Shown here one piece after another: positions 23,832 through 33,109 of a DNA stretch of 37,896 nucleotides. This DNA is from CALVUJ01 sp045119835 (lineage in GTDB: Bacteria; Bacillota_I; Bacilli_A; RFN20; DUOF01), in assembly GCA_045119835.1 (NCBI GenBank), contig JBGVED010000082.1:1-37896 (forward strand), read 5' to 3'. Each line of letters begins with the position of its first letter. The first letter of the stretch is position 1. The notes under the pieces are model-generated. The model was not told the origin of the DNA, did no database searches, and saw only the letters and a list, made by a program, of their open reading frames with translations. The position numbers and the translations under genes were made by a program.

Positions 23832-24137
23832 ATGGAATTAGAAAAGACTAAAAGAGTTAATGATTTAATTGATTTATATGGAATCCTTTTAACAGAAAAT
23901 CAGTTAAATATTTTAGAACTATATTATATGGAAGATTTATCTTTAAAAGAGATTGCAGATGAATTAAATATTTCAAGAAATGCTGTTCATGATTCATTGA
24001 AAAGAAGTTTAATTATTTTAGAGGAATATGAAGATAAATTAAAACTATTAGAGAAAGATATAATCAAAAATGAACTTTTAGAAAAATATGAAGAATTGAA
24101 CAAAGAAGAAATAAAAAAATATATAGATAAATTGTAG
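23832..24137 (+). CDS. ylxM: YlxM-type helix-turn-helix protein
   Basis: This 101-residue protein has the UPF0122/YlxM pattern: Y-G-I-L-L-T-E-N-Q near residue 15-23, then Y-Y-M-E-D-L-S-L-K-E-I-A-D-E-L-N-I-S-R-N-A-V-H-type helix-turn-helix at 33-56, resembling sigma factor region 4. The family is almost always next to ffh, and in Streptococcus it has been linked to SRP GTPase activity. The C-terminal third is a charged helix. The ATG follows the previous stop by 3 nt and has no strong ribosome site, which suggests translational coupling. It lies 11 nt before ffh. Confidence 0.9.
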   Translation: MELEKTKRVNDLIDLYGILLTENQLNILELYYMEDLSLKEIADELNISRNAVHDSLKRSLIILEEYEDKLKLLEKDIIKNELLEKYEELNKEEIKKYIDKL

Positions 24138-24148
24138 GAGGTAAATAT

Positions 24149-25474
24149 ATGGCGTTTGAATTACTAGGAGATAAGTTACAAGCAATTGTAAAAAAAGTAA
24201 AAGGACAAGCAAAATTAACAGAGCAAAACATGGAAGAGATGATAAAGGAAATTAGAGTTTCTTTATTAGAAGCCGATGTTAATTATAAAGTAGTAAAGGA
24301 ATTTACAAATAATGTAAAAGAACAAGCTTTAGGACAAAATGTCTTATCTACACTTTCTCCAGGACAAATGATTTTAAAAATTATCAAAGAAGAATTAGTT
24401 AAACTATTAGGTGAAGAAAATGATGCTTTAAATATAAGTGGGCTAACTTGTATTATGATGGTGGGGTTACAAGGTAGTGGTAAAACTACAACAAGTGCTA
24501 AAATCGCAAACTTGTTAAAAAAGAAACAAAATAAAAAACCTTTATTAATAGGTTTGGATGTTTATAGGCCTGCAGCAATTGATCAACTTATAACTTTAGG
24601 TAAAAACATAAATGTAGAAGTTTTTTATGATAAAGAAAGTAAAAATGTTGTAGATATAGCAAGTAGAGCATTAGCATATGCTAGAGAAAAAGGCCATGAT
24701 TTATTAATATTTGATACAGCAGGACGTTTGCATATTGATGAAGAGTTGATGCAAGAATTAAAAGACGTTTCTGTTGCTATAAAACCGCGTGAAGTATTAC
24801 TAGTAGTTGATGCAATGAGTGGACAAGATAGTGTTAACGTGGCAAAAGAATTCAATGACAAACTTAGAATTACTGGGTTAGTTATGTCAAAATTAGATGG
24901 AGATGCAAGAGGTGGTGCGGCACTATCTATAAAACACTTAACTGGTATTCCTATTAAGTTTTCAGGAATAGGAGAAAAAATAGAAGATATTGAAATCTTC
25001 TATCCTGAAAGAATGGCCGAAAGAATTTTAGGGATGGGCGACGTTTTAACGTTAATAGAAAAAGCAGAAGAAGCAATTGATGAAAAAGAAGCTAAAAAGA
25101 CTGTTAATAAAATGATGAATGGAACATTTACTCTAGATGATATGCTAACACAAATGGAACAATTAAATAAATTAGGTTCAATGAAGGGGATAATGAGGTT
25201 CATTCCTGGAATGCCAAAAATTAGTGACGAACAAATGGAACAAGCTAATCAACAATTAAAGAAAACAAAAGCAGTTATCTCTAGTATGACAATGGAAGAA
25301 AGAACGCATCCAGAAATACTAAAGGCAAGCAGAAAAATAAGAATAGCAAAAGGAAGCGGAATGCAAGCAAGTGACGTTAATAGAGTTATTAATCAACACG
25401 AAAAAATGAAAGAAATGATGAAACAAATGAAAGGTATGATGAAAAACGGAAAAAATCCGTTTGGAGCAAATTAA
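24149..25474 (+). CDS. ffh: Signal recognition particle protein Ffh (SRP54)
   Basis: This 441-residue protein has the N domain (about 1-90), G domain with Walker A G-L-Q-G-S-G-K-T at 106-113, D-V-Y-R-P-A-A-I-D-Q-L, D-T-A-G-R-L and K-L-D-G-D-A-R-G-G, then the methionine-rich M domain (about 300-441) that binds SRP RNA and signal peptides. Its tail ends M-K-Q-M-K-G-M-M-K-N-G-K-N-P-F, as usual in Firmicutes. AGGAGG lies before the ATG. It closes the plus-strand core cluster; a bidirectional terminator starts right after its stop codon. No SRP RNA gene is visible nearby, and rpsP, a frequent follower, is absent. Confidence 0.97.
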   Translation: MAFELLGDKLQAIVKKVKGQAKLTEQNMEEMIKEIRVSLLEADVNYKVVKEFTNNVKEQALGQNVLSTLSPGQMILKIIKEELVKLLGEENDALNISGLTCIMMVGLQGSGKTTTSAKIANLLKKKQNKKPLLIGLDVYRPAAIDQLITLGKNINVEVFYDKESKNVVDIASRALAYAREKGHDLLIFDTAGRLHIDEELMQELKDVSVAIKPREVLLVVDAMSGQDSVNVAKEFNDKLRITGLVMSKLDGDARGGAALSIKHLTGIPIKFSGIGEKIEDIEIFYPERMAERILGMGDVLTLIEKAEEAIDEKEAKKTVNKMMNGTFTLDDMLTQMEQLNKLGSMKGIMRFIPGMPKISDEQMEQANQQLKKTKAVISSMTMEERTHPEILKASRKIRIAKGSGMQASDVNRVINQHEKMKEMMKQMKGMMKNGKNPFGAN

Positions 25475-25503
25475 AAAAGATCTCGTAATAAGCGAGATCT
25501 TTT
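25475..25503. terminator. Bidirectional terminator between convergent ffh and topA
   Basis: AAAAGATCTCG (25475-25485) pairs perfectly with CGAGATCTTTT (25493-25503) over a 7-nt loop, with A and T runs on both sides. It overlaps the topA stop and follows the ffh stop directly. Confidence 0.9.
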
Positions 25504-27472
25504 AGTTTGCTTTCTTTTTATAATAGGTTTTATTTTTGAAGTTTTCCATATAGTCGCATTCAGGGAATCTAGAGCATCCCAAGAAACTTCCATATTTACT
25601 TTTTCTTACAACTAATTTTCCTTCTTTACATTTAGGACAATCTTTAGCTTTTTCGCTAATGGTTACTTCTTTAGGTTTAATATAGTCACAATTAGGTCTG
25701 TCTTCACAACAAATAAATTCACCATATTTACCTTGTCTTTTAACTAAATCCTTTCCACATTTTGGGCAAGTTTCTCCAACCTTTATAATTTCAGGTCCAC
25801 CCATATGTGCATAGGCGTAATCAACCTTACTTTTAAAAGGTTCATAGAAATTTTCTAAAGCTTCAATTTTAGCTTTTTCTCCCTCTGCAATAGAGTCCAA
25901 ATCCTTTTCCATATTAGCAGTGTATTCAACATTAATTATATCATTGAAATATTCATCAAGTTTACTATCTGCATTATAGCCATTTAATGTTGGTGATATA
26001 TAATTTTTTTCCTCAGATATGTAAGAGCTTTTCTTTAATGATTCTATTGTAGAAGCATAAGTAGAAGGTCTTCCAATTCCTAACTCTTCCATAGCTTTAA
26101 TAAGCGTTCCTTCACTATACTTAAAAGGAGGCTTAGTTTTATGCTCTTTAACTTCAATTTTTTTAACATTATATGACTCATTAACTATGAATTGAGGCAA
26201 TTGAATATAAGAATCTTTTTCATACTCTGAGTACACTTTTTTGTAACCCTCAAATTTTACTACACTACCTTTAGTTAAGAATAAATTGTTTTCTTTTTCT
26301 AAAACAACTTTAGTGGTGTCTAACTCTGCATTTTTCATTATTGAAGAAACTGCTCTACACCAAATTAGTTTATACAACTTATATTCATCTTTATCCAAGA
26401 AGTCTTTGATAGTTTCTGGAACTAAATCAACTCTAGTGGGTCTAATGGCTTCATGTGCATCCTGAACTTTAGCATCTTCTTTTTGAGTTCTAGCATATCC
26501 AACATATTCTTCACCATAAGCATTTTTTATATAATCTTTAGTAGAGAACACAAAACTGTCACTAACTCTAATTGAGTCTGTTCTCATATATGTTATAAGA
26601 CCTGTAGTTTCTTCACCGATGTTAATGCCTTCATATAATTTTTGGGCAATTTTATTTGTTTTAGAAGCAGAAAATTTAAATTGAGAAAAAGCTTCTTGTT
26701 GTAGTGAAGATGTTGTAAAAGGTGATTTAGCATATCTAGCAACTACTTCACTAGTTACATCTTTTACAATCAATGATTTTCCTATCTTACTTACAATTTC
26801 TTTAACGTCATTTTCATTTTCTACTCTTATAGGCTGCAATGAATCATCTACAAGTTCAAAATCATAATCTTTTCCGTTTACTATTTTTCCGCTTATACCA
26901 TAACTGGTTTCTTCTACAAAAGAATCTATTTCTCGTTGTCTTTCAATTATTAATTTTAAGGCGACAGATTGAACGCGTCCAGCAGATCTAGTGTATATTT
27001 TCTTTTGCAATAATCCAGATAATTCAAATCCAATTATTCTATCTAAAATTCTTCTTGTTTCTTGAGATGACACTAAATTCATATCAATTGTTCTAGCATT
27101 ATTCAAGGCTTCTTTTACAGATTTTTTTGTTATTTCATGAAATTCCAATCTTTTTGTATTATTTATATCAAGGTTTAAAACATCAGCCAAATGCCAAGCA
27201 ATTGCTTCTCCTTCTCTATCTGGGTCGGTTGCTAAATAAACTTCATCAGCCTTACTGACGGCATTTTTTAAAGCACCGATAATAGATTTTTTGTGGGGAT
27301 CTATTACATAATCTGGTTCAAAATTATTTTTTATATTAACGCCCAAAGAGCCTTCTCCATTAAATGATAAGTCTCTTATGTGACCTTGAGAGGCAATAAC
27401 TTTATAATCACTACCCAAATATTTCTGAATTGTTCTGGCTTTAGTTGGTGACTCAACAATTATTAATTTCAT
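25502..27472 (-). CDS. topA: DNA topoisomerase I
   Basis: This 656-residue type IA topoisomerase has the Toprim domain at the start (I-I-V-E-S-P-T-K-A-R-T-I at 4-15 and D-P-D-R-E-G-E-A at 83-90), and the active-site tyrosine Y295 in G-L-I-T-Y-M-R-T-D-S. Two C-terminal four-cysteine zinc ribbons begin at C-P-K-C-G-K and C-P-K-C-K-E-G. The enzyme relaxes negative supercoils by nicking single strands. Two zinc ribbons fit the Bacillus-type layout. AAGGAGAG lies 7-8 nt before the ATG. dprA lies upstream on the same strand (132-nt gap), the usual Firmicutes pair. A weak promoter-like TGGATA/TATTAT pair is present in the gap. Confidence 0.97.
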   Translation of the reverse strand: MKLIIVESPTKARTIQKYLGSDYKVIASQGHIRDLSFNGEGSLGVNIKNNFEPDYVIDPHKKSIIGALKNAVSKADEVYLATDPDREGEAIAWHLADVLNLDINNTKRLEFHEITKKSVKEALNNARTIDMNLVSSQETRRILDRIIGFELSGLLQKKIYTRSAGRVQSVALKLIIERQREIDSFVEETSYGISGKIVNGKDYDFELVDDSLQPIRVENENDVKEIVSKIGKSLIVKDVTSEVVARYAKSPFTTSSLQQEAFSQFKFSASKTNKIAQKLYEGINIGEETTGLITYMRTDSIRVSDSFVFSTKDYIKNAYGEEYVGYARTQKEDAKVQDAHEAIRPTRVDLVPETIKDFLDKDEYKLYKLIWCRAVSSIMKNAELDTTKVVLEKENNLFLTKGSVVKFEGYKKVYSEYEKDSYIQLPQFIVNESYNVKKIEVKEHKTKPPFKYSEGTLIKAMEELGIGRPSTYASTIESLKKSSYISEEKNYISPTLNGYNADSKLDEYFNDIINVEYTANMEKDLDSIAEGEKAKIEALENFYEPFKSKVDYAYAHMGGPEIIKVGETCPKCGKDLVKRQGKYGEFICCEDRPNCDYIKPKEVTISEKAKDCPKCKEGKLVVRKSKYGSFLGCSRFPECDYMENFKNKTYYKKKAN

Positions 27473-27604
27473 TTTCTCTCTCCTTTTCTATATTTTTATA
27501 CATAATCATATTTCAATGCATCTAATATAATACTTAATTGGTAATAATTTATCCACATAATTTAATCATAAATTTAAATTTTTAGCAAATACTTATTATT
27601 TAAT

Positions 27605-28366
27605 TTATAATTCTTCTAAAACATCATCCGCAGATTCAACTAGTTTTGCACCCTCTTTTATAAGTTTGTTGCAACCACTATTTTCATCACATCTTTCAGG
27701 CACACAAAAAATTTGTTTGCCATCTTCTAAGGCGTGAGAAACAGTGTTCATAGTGCCACTTTTTTCTTTGGCCTCAATAACTAAAACACCATTACTTATA
27801 GCGGCAATAATCCTATTGCGATTAGGAAAATTAGAAGGACTAGGCATTGTATTTGGTGGATATTCACTTATAATTAATCCTTTTTCTTTAATGGTTTGAT
27901 AAAGCTTGTCGTTTTCTTTAGGGTAAACAATGTTCAAGCCGTTTGCTATAACAGCTATTGTTTTTCCATTATTATCCAAGCATGATTTGTGAGCAATTCC
28001 ATCAATGCCTTTTGCTAATCCACTTACTATAGTAACGTCTTTTTCAGTAAGGCCTTTACATATTTTTTTTGTTGTTTCTAATCCATATTGAGAGTTAATC
28101 CTACTACCAATAACTGCTATTTTTTTTGAGTCGTCCGTTAACAACTCAATATTCCCTTCATAAAAAATCACAAAAGGTGGCTTAAAAGTACTTTTCAAAA
28201 ATGAAGGATAATTAGGGCTTAATAGTGTAATATACTTTATATTTAATTTTTCAACTTCTTTTTTTACAGCCTCTTTACTAATCGGTTTTTTTTCTACAAT
28301 GTCATGATAAATCAAGTTCCAATCACCATTATTAATTATAGATAAATAAACTAAAATCTCTTCCAT
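27605..28366 (-). CDS. dprA: DNA-processing protein DprA
   Basis: This 253-residue protein carries the DprA Rossmann-like core: I-A-V-I-G-S-R at 83-89, S-G-L-A-K-G-I-D-G-I-A-H at 115-126, F-P-N-R-N-R-I-I-A at 180-188, and S-G-T-M-N-T-V near 203-209. DprA loads RecA on incoming single-stranded DNA during natural transformation. The N-terminal part is short and the C-terminal winged-helix domain found in longer homologues is missing, as in other compact Firmicutes versions. AAAGGAG gives a strong ribosome site. No other competence gene is in the window, so whether the cell is transformable cannot be told. It lies upstream of topA on the same strand. Confidence 0.92.
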   Translation of the reverse strand: MEEILVYLSIINNGDWNLIYHDIVEKKPISKEAVKKEVEKLNIKYITLLSPNYPSFLKSTFKPPFVIFYEGNIELLTDDSKKIAVIGSRINSQYGLETTKKICKGLTEKDVTIVSGLAKGIDGIAHKSCLDNNGKTIAVIANGLNIVYPKENDKLYQTIKEKGLIISEYPPNTMPSPSNFPNRNRIIAAISNGVLVIEAKEKSGTMNTVSHALEDGKQIFCVPERCDENSGCNKLIKEGAKLVESADDVLEEL

Positions 28367-28396
28367 ATTATCTCCTTTCTATTTCATTTTTTGCAA

Positions 28397-28459
28397 ATAA
28401 AAAACTTCTTCGTTTTTTTGATCCCTCCTAATAATTCAATAGGGCGAAGAAGCTTTTTT
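28397..28459 (-). terminator. Terminator of tex
   Basis: CTTCTTCG (28405-28412) pairs with CGAAGAAG (28445-28452); the loop contains an inner CCCT/AGGG stem. On the minus strand a U run follows. It separates tex from dprA. Confidence 0.75.
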
Positions 28460-28472
28460 GTAACAAAAATTT

Positions 28473-30638
28473 TTAATTTTTGAATAAAGAAAGGCCAACA
28501 CGATTTTTTTCCAAATCAATGTCACATACATACACTTTGATGATATCACCGACACTGACAATGTCTAATGGGTGATTGATTTTAGCTTTAGAAAGTTTAG
28601 ATTTGTGAACAAGCCCATCGTTTTTTAACCCAATATCTACAAATGCTCCAAAGTCTACAACACTTCTAACTGTGCCTTCAAGTTCCATGCCTATTGTTAA
28701 ATCTTCAATATGTAAAACATCGCTTTTAAGTACAGGTGTAGGATAGTTGTCTCTTATATCTCTTAAAGGTTTTTTTATTTCTTCTATAATATCAGTAAGT
28801 GTATATGTTCCTAAATCATATTTTGCAGAAAGAGTATCAATAGAACAAGTTTCTAATGCTTTGTTTATCTCGCTAGTGCCTATGTTGTTAGATGAAAAGT
28901 TTAAATCAGATAATAGTTTCTCTACCTCTTTGTAATTATCAGGATGAATAAAGGTTTTATCTAGAGGGTTATTGCTTTCGTAAATCTTTAAAAAGCCTAC
29001 TGCTTGTTCGTATGTTTTTGCCCCAATTCCTTTGATTTTTGAAATTTCTTTTCTATCCTTGATTAATCCTTTTTCACTACGGTAATCAACGATGTTTTTA
29101 GCGCTTTTTTTGTTTAATCCAGAAACATAACTTAGTAAGTCTATAGATGCTGTGTTTATATTTACTCCAACACTATTAACAACTTTAGATATTACAAAGT
29201 CCAAAGTGTCAGATAATTTAGTTTGATTTACGTCATGTTGGTATTGGCCAACACCAATAGATTTAGGGTCTATTTTAATTAATTCGCTAAGAGGGTCCAT
29301 AACTCTTCTTGCAATCGAAATTGCACTTCGTTCTTCAACGTGCAAGTCAGGGAATTCCTTTCTTGCTTCTTCAGAAGCACTGTAAACAGATGCCCCTGCT
29401 TCACTAACGATAACATAGGAGCAAGGTAGGTTATATTTTTTTATAGTAGAAGCGATGAATTCTTCACTTTCTCTACTTGCTGTTCCGTTTCCTATTGCAA
29501 TTAACTCAACATTGAATTTCTTGACAAGATCAACAACTTTATGCTCGCTTACTTCTTTTCGTTCATCAGTTACAATTTCTCCCACGCTTTTCTCGTGAGG
29601 GTAGATAACATCTTTATAAATAAAATCACCATTAACATCAATAACTGCTAATTTACAGCCTGTTCTAAAAGCAGGATCTAATCCCAAAATTATCCTATTT
29701 TTTAAAGGAGGGGTTAACAATAATTGCTCTAAGTTTAAAGAGAAAACATTAATTGCTTGATCGTGAGCGATTTCAGTTAATTCAGTTCTTATTTCTCGCT
29801 CAATTGAAGGAAATAACAATCTTTTATACCCATCTTCAATCGCTTCTTTAATATATTTTGCTTCTGTTGTTGTGTTGTTTTTTATTGACTTTCTGCAAAC
29901 CCAATCTAAATACATTTCCTCATTAAAATCAATTTTGACTTTTAATATTTCTTCTTTCTCTCCACGATTTATAGCTAATACTTGATGTGGTGCGATGTAT
30001 TTTACAGGGGTGCTTTTTTCATAATATAAAGTGTAAACTTTTTTCTCATCTACCGCATCTTTTTTTAAGGATGTAGCAACATGTCCATATTTGTGGAAAG
30101 AATCTCTTAACCCTTGCCTAAAAGTAGCATTTTCGCTAAATCTTTCTGCTATTATGTCTTTAGCTCCATTTATAGCATCTTCACAAGTTTTGATCTTATC
30201 GTTTATGTATTTATTTGCTTCTTCTTCTACATTTATGTTATTGCACAATAACAATGTATCAGCAAAAGGCTCAAGTCCGTTAGCGATAGCCGTTGTTGCC
30301 CTTGTTTTTTTCTTTTCTTTATAAGGCAAGTAAATGTCTTCCACTTCACTTAACGTTTTGCAAGCATTTACTTTCTCAATTATTTCATCAGTTAATTTAT
30401 CTTTTTTCTCAATAGCGTTTAACACTTCTTCTTTTCTTTTTGCTAATTTTTCTTCATATTCGTATATTACAACTATATTTCTTATTTGTTCTTCATCTAA
30501 ATTTCCTGTTACTTCTTTACGATATCGGGCAATAAATGGGATTGTAGCCCCTTCTTCTAATAATAACAAAACAGCCTCAATTTGTTTGGTACTCAAATGT
30601 GTTTTTTCTCTTACTAATTCTATCAAATTTTCGTTCAT
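28473..30638 (-). CDS. tex: RNA-binding transcription accessory protein Tex
   Basis: This 721-residue protein follows the Tex layout: an N-terminal helical part (A-T-I-P-F-I-A-R-Y-R-K-E at 31-42 is diagnostic), a YqgF/RNase H-like domain beginning I-I-L-G-L-D-P-A-F-R-T-G near 315, helix-hairpin-helix repeats around 480-560 (K-I-K-G-I-G-A-K-T), and a C-terminal S1 RNA-binding domain (E-G-T-V-R-S-V-V-D-F-G-A-F-V-D-I-G near 655). It binds nucleic acids and affects transcription and stress tolerance, and is related to eukaryotic Spt6. AAGGAG lies upstream of the ATG. It is monocistronic, divergent from the U32 gene, with a perfect TATAAT at 30665-30670 (minus strand) as a possible -10. Confidence 0.95.
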   Translation of the reverse strand: MNENLIELVREKTHLSTKQIEAVLLLLEEGATIPFIARYRKEVTGNLDEEQIRNIVVIYEYEEKLAKRKEEVLNAIEKKDKLTDEIIEKVNACKTLSEVEDIYLPYKEKKKTRATTAIANGLEPFADTLLLCNNINVEEEANKYINDKIKTCEDAINGAKDIIAERFSENATFRQGLRDSFHKYGHVATSLKKDAVDEKKVYTLYYEKSTPVKYIAPHQVLAINRGEKEEILKVKIDFNEEMYLDWVCRKSIKNNTTTEAKYIKEAIEDGYKRLLFPSIEREIRTELTEIAHDQAINVFSLNLEQLLLTPPLKNRIILGLDPAFRTGCKLAVIDVNGDFIYKDVIYPHEKSVGEIVTDERKEVSEHKVVDLVKKFNVELIAIGNGTASRESEEFIASTIKKYNLPCSYVIVSEAGASVYSASEEARKEFPDLHVEERSAISIARRVMDPLSELIKIDPKSIGVGQYQHDVNQTKLSDTLDFVISKVVNSVGVNINTASIDLLSYVSGLNKKSAKNIVDYRSEKGLIKDRKEISKIKGIGAKTYEQAVGFLKIYESNNPLDKTFIHPDNYKEVEKLLSDLNFSSNNIGTSEINKALETCSIDTLSAKYDLGTYTLTDIIEEIKKPLRDIRDNYPTPVLKSDVLHIEDLTIGMELEGTVRSVVDFGAFVDIGLKNDGLVHKSKLSKAKINHPLDIVSVGDIIKVYVCDIDLEKNRVGLSLFKN

Positions 30639-30737
30639 TTTAATTTCTCCTTACATACTTTTTAATTATACAATTTTTTTGTTAAAATTACTAATTAATA
30701 TTAATATAAATAAAGAATTATAGATTAACAATCTTTT

Positions 30738-30769
30738 TAATTAAAAATTTAATATTTAATTTTTAATTA
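30738..30769. repeat. AT-only inverted repeat in the tex/U32 divergent gap
   Basis: A perfect 12-bp inverted repeat, TAATTAAAAATT (30738-30749) and AATTTTTAATTA (30758-30769), has an 8-nt loop. It lies between divergent promoters. In DNA this AT-rich, such a repeat may be chance; a regulator site is possible. Confidence 0.4.
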
Positions 30770-30816
30770 TATTTATTGTATTAATAAAAATATGATATTA
30801 TTAATATGGTGGTTAT

Positions 30817-33105
30817 ATGAAAATTGAATTACTTGCTCCTGTGGGGAGTATGGAAGCTTTTAAAAGTGCTATTAGCAACGGAGCTAACGCAATATATTTA
30901 GCAGGTAAAAAATTTGGGGCTAGAGAAAAGGCCACGTTCACAAACGAAGAACTTGTTGATATTATAAAAATTGCGCACATAAATGAAGTAAAAGTTTATG
31001 TTACAGTAAATACTTTGATATACGATGATCAATTAGAAGAGGTTATGGAATTTATAGATTTCTTATACAACAATGATTGCGATGCTATAATTGTTCAAGA
31101 TTTAGGCCTTTTGACATTAGTTCATAATATCTATCCAGATTTTGTTATACATGCATCTACTCAAATGAATACCATGACGATTAAACAGGCGGAAATTTTA
31201 AAAGATATGGGAGTTTCGAGAATAGTTGTTGCACGTGAAACAAGCATTGATTTGATAAAAGAAATTATAGAAAAAGTAGGGATTGAAGTAGAGGTTTTTG
31301 TACATGGCGCTTTGTGCGTATCTTATTCAGGCCAATGCTTGTTTTCGTCATGTACTGCTAAAAAAAGTGGAAACAGAGGAGAGTGTCTTCAATTGTGTAG
31401 ACTTCCCTATTCGTTATATAAAGAAGAACAACTTGTTTCGGATAGTGAATATTTGTTAAGTACTAAAGATTTGAATACAATTCAACACATAGGGGATTTG
31501 GTAGAAGCAAATATTGCCTCTTTAAAAATTGAAGGGAGATTAAAAAGTGGAACATACGTTGGAGTTATCACAAGAACGTATCGCAAATACTTGGATAACT
31601 ACATTGAAAAGAAACAAACGTTTATAGATAAAAAAGATTACAAGGATTTAAAACAGGCGTTCAATAGGGAATTTACAAATGGCTATCTTTTCGATGAAGA
31701 AAATAATAATATAACTAACATATATAGACCTAACAATATGGGAGTTAAAGTTGGAAGGGTAGTTAGTGTCAGAAATGATGTAGTAACAATTAGATTAAAC
31801 GATATTCTAAACCAAGGAGATGGAATAAGAATCGTAGGAAAAGAAGATATAGGGTTTTATGTAAATAAAATGGAAGTTAATAAGTTACTTGTTAATAGCG
31901 CAAGCCCAACACAACTTATAAATATTAAAGTTAAGGGAAATGTTAATATTGGTAGCGATGTTTACAAAACAAGTGATGTTAAATTAAATGAAGAAATAGA
32001 TAAAAGTACTTCAAAAAGAAAGTTCCCATTAAAAGTGAAATTAGAAACTTTTATTGGCAGAAAATTAAAAATTGAAATCACAGATAATTTAAATAATAAA
32101 GTTGAAGAAATTTCAGAATATGAGATTATAAAAGCCAATAATAGTCCTACAAGTAAAGAAAAGATTTCTCAGCAAATATCTAAATTAGGTGAAACAAATT
32201 ATTGTATAGATAAAATAGAAATAATTGGAGATGAAGGAATCTTAATTCCTGTTTCTGTTATTAATGATTTAAGAAGAAAAGCTGTATCAAAATTAGATGA
32301 TGTTAGAAGTAAAATTAATATCAGAAAAGGAAAACAAAAGTTAGACTTAACCAATATTGATATAATAAACGAAGCTGATGAATTAAAGATTAAAGTAAGT
32401 AATAACGAACAATATAATATCGCAAAACAATATGTAGGAGATAATGATATATATTATAACGGAAAAAGTAACACAACATATTGTTACCCTAGAATAAGCG
32501 AAAACAAAATAAATATTGCTAATAAAAAAGTTCTTATAAATGAAATTCATGATGTTGATAAACAAAAAGAAATGACAGCAAATTATTATATGAATTGCAC
32601 GAATGTTTTTAGTGTATATGCTTTGTACAAAATGGGATTCAAAAGAGTTACTTTATCTATTGAAATGACAAAAGAAAGAGTTTTCAATTTGATAGAAAAT
32701 TATAAAAGATATTTTAATGTTAATCCTAATATAGAGGTGTTAATTTATTCGAAAACAGATTTAATGATAAGCAAATATTGCGTTATTAATAAATGCTTAG
32801 AAAAAGATAAAAAAATGTGTGGGAAATGTCTAACTGCTAGATACTATCTTGAAGATAGAAAAGGATATAAAATACCTTTAATTAAAGACTATTTTTGCAA
32901 TTTAAGGTTATTGAATCCAAGAGCGTTAATGCTATTTGAATATGTTGAGGAATTAAAAGAAAGAGGAGTAAATTGCGTTAGAATAGAGTTTAATGATGAA
33001 GGAGAACAAGAGTGTAAGGATATTTTAGATTCTTATTTTTCAAAAAATGTAGAATTAGATTCAAGAAAATTCACTTATGGCTATTTTAAAGAAAAGGAAG
33101 AGTGA
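30817..33105 (+). CDS. U32 family peptidase (RlhA/TrhP-type)
   Basis: This 762-residue protein opens L-L-A-P-V-G-S-M-E-A-F and has the U32 cysteine set C167, C174, C190 and C194, the last two in N-R-G-E-C-L-Q-L-C-R. It also has S-T-K-D-L-N and I-E-G-R-L-K-S-G motifs. Members named as peptidases include RlhA and TrhP, which carry out RNA hydroxylation (5-hydroxycytidine in 23S rRNA, 5-hydroxyuridine in tRNA) with an iron-sulfur cluster. The long form here, with a C-terminal extension (about 400-762, including another Cys group near 660-680), fits the RlhA-like branch, but I cannot fix the substrate. The ribosome site is weak (GGTGG). uvrA starts 5 nt after the stop, so they form an operon. Confidence 0.85.
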   Translation: MKIELLAPVGSMEAFKSAISNGANAIYLAGKKFGAREKATFTNEELVDIIKIAHINEVKVYVTVNTLIYDDQLEEVMEFIDFLYNNDCDAIIVQDLGLLTLVHNIYPDFVIHASTQMNTMTIKQAEILKDMGVSRIVVARETSIDLIKEIIEKVGIEVEVFVHGALCVSYSGQCLFSSCTAKKSGNRGECLQLCRLPYSLYKEEQLVSDSEYLLSTKDLNTIQHIGDLVEANIASLKIEGRLKSGTYVGVITRTYRKYLDNYIEKKQTFIDKKDYKDLKQAFNREFTNGYLFDEENNNITNIYRPNNMGVKVGRVVSVRNDVVTIRLNDILNQGDGIRIVGKEDIGFYVNKMEVNKLLVNSASPTQLINIKVKGNVNIGSDVYKTSDVKLNEEIDKSTSKRKFPLKVKLETFIGRKLKIEITDNLNNKVEEISEYEIIKANNSPTSKEKISQQISKLGETNYCIDKIEIIGDEGILIPVSVINDLRRKAVSKLDDVRSKINIRKGKQKLDLTNIDIINEADELKIKVSNNEQYNIAKQYVGDNDIYYNGKSNTTYCYPRISENKINIANKKVLINEIHDVDKQKEMTANYYMNCTNVFSVYALYKMGFKRVTLSIEMTKERVFNLIENYKRYFNVNPNIEVLIYSKTDLMISKYCVINKCLEKDKKMCGKCLTARYYLEDRKGYKIPLIKDYFCNLRLLNPRALMLFEYVEELKERGVNCVRIEFNDEGEQECKDILDSYFSKNVELDSRKFTYGYFKEKEE

Positions 33106-33109
33106 TATC

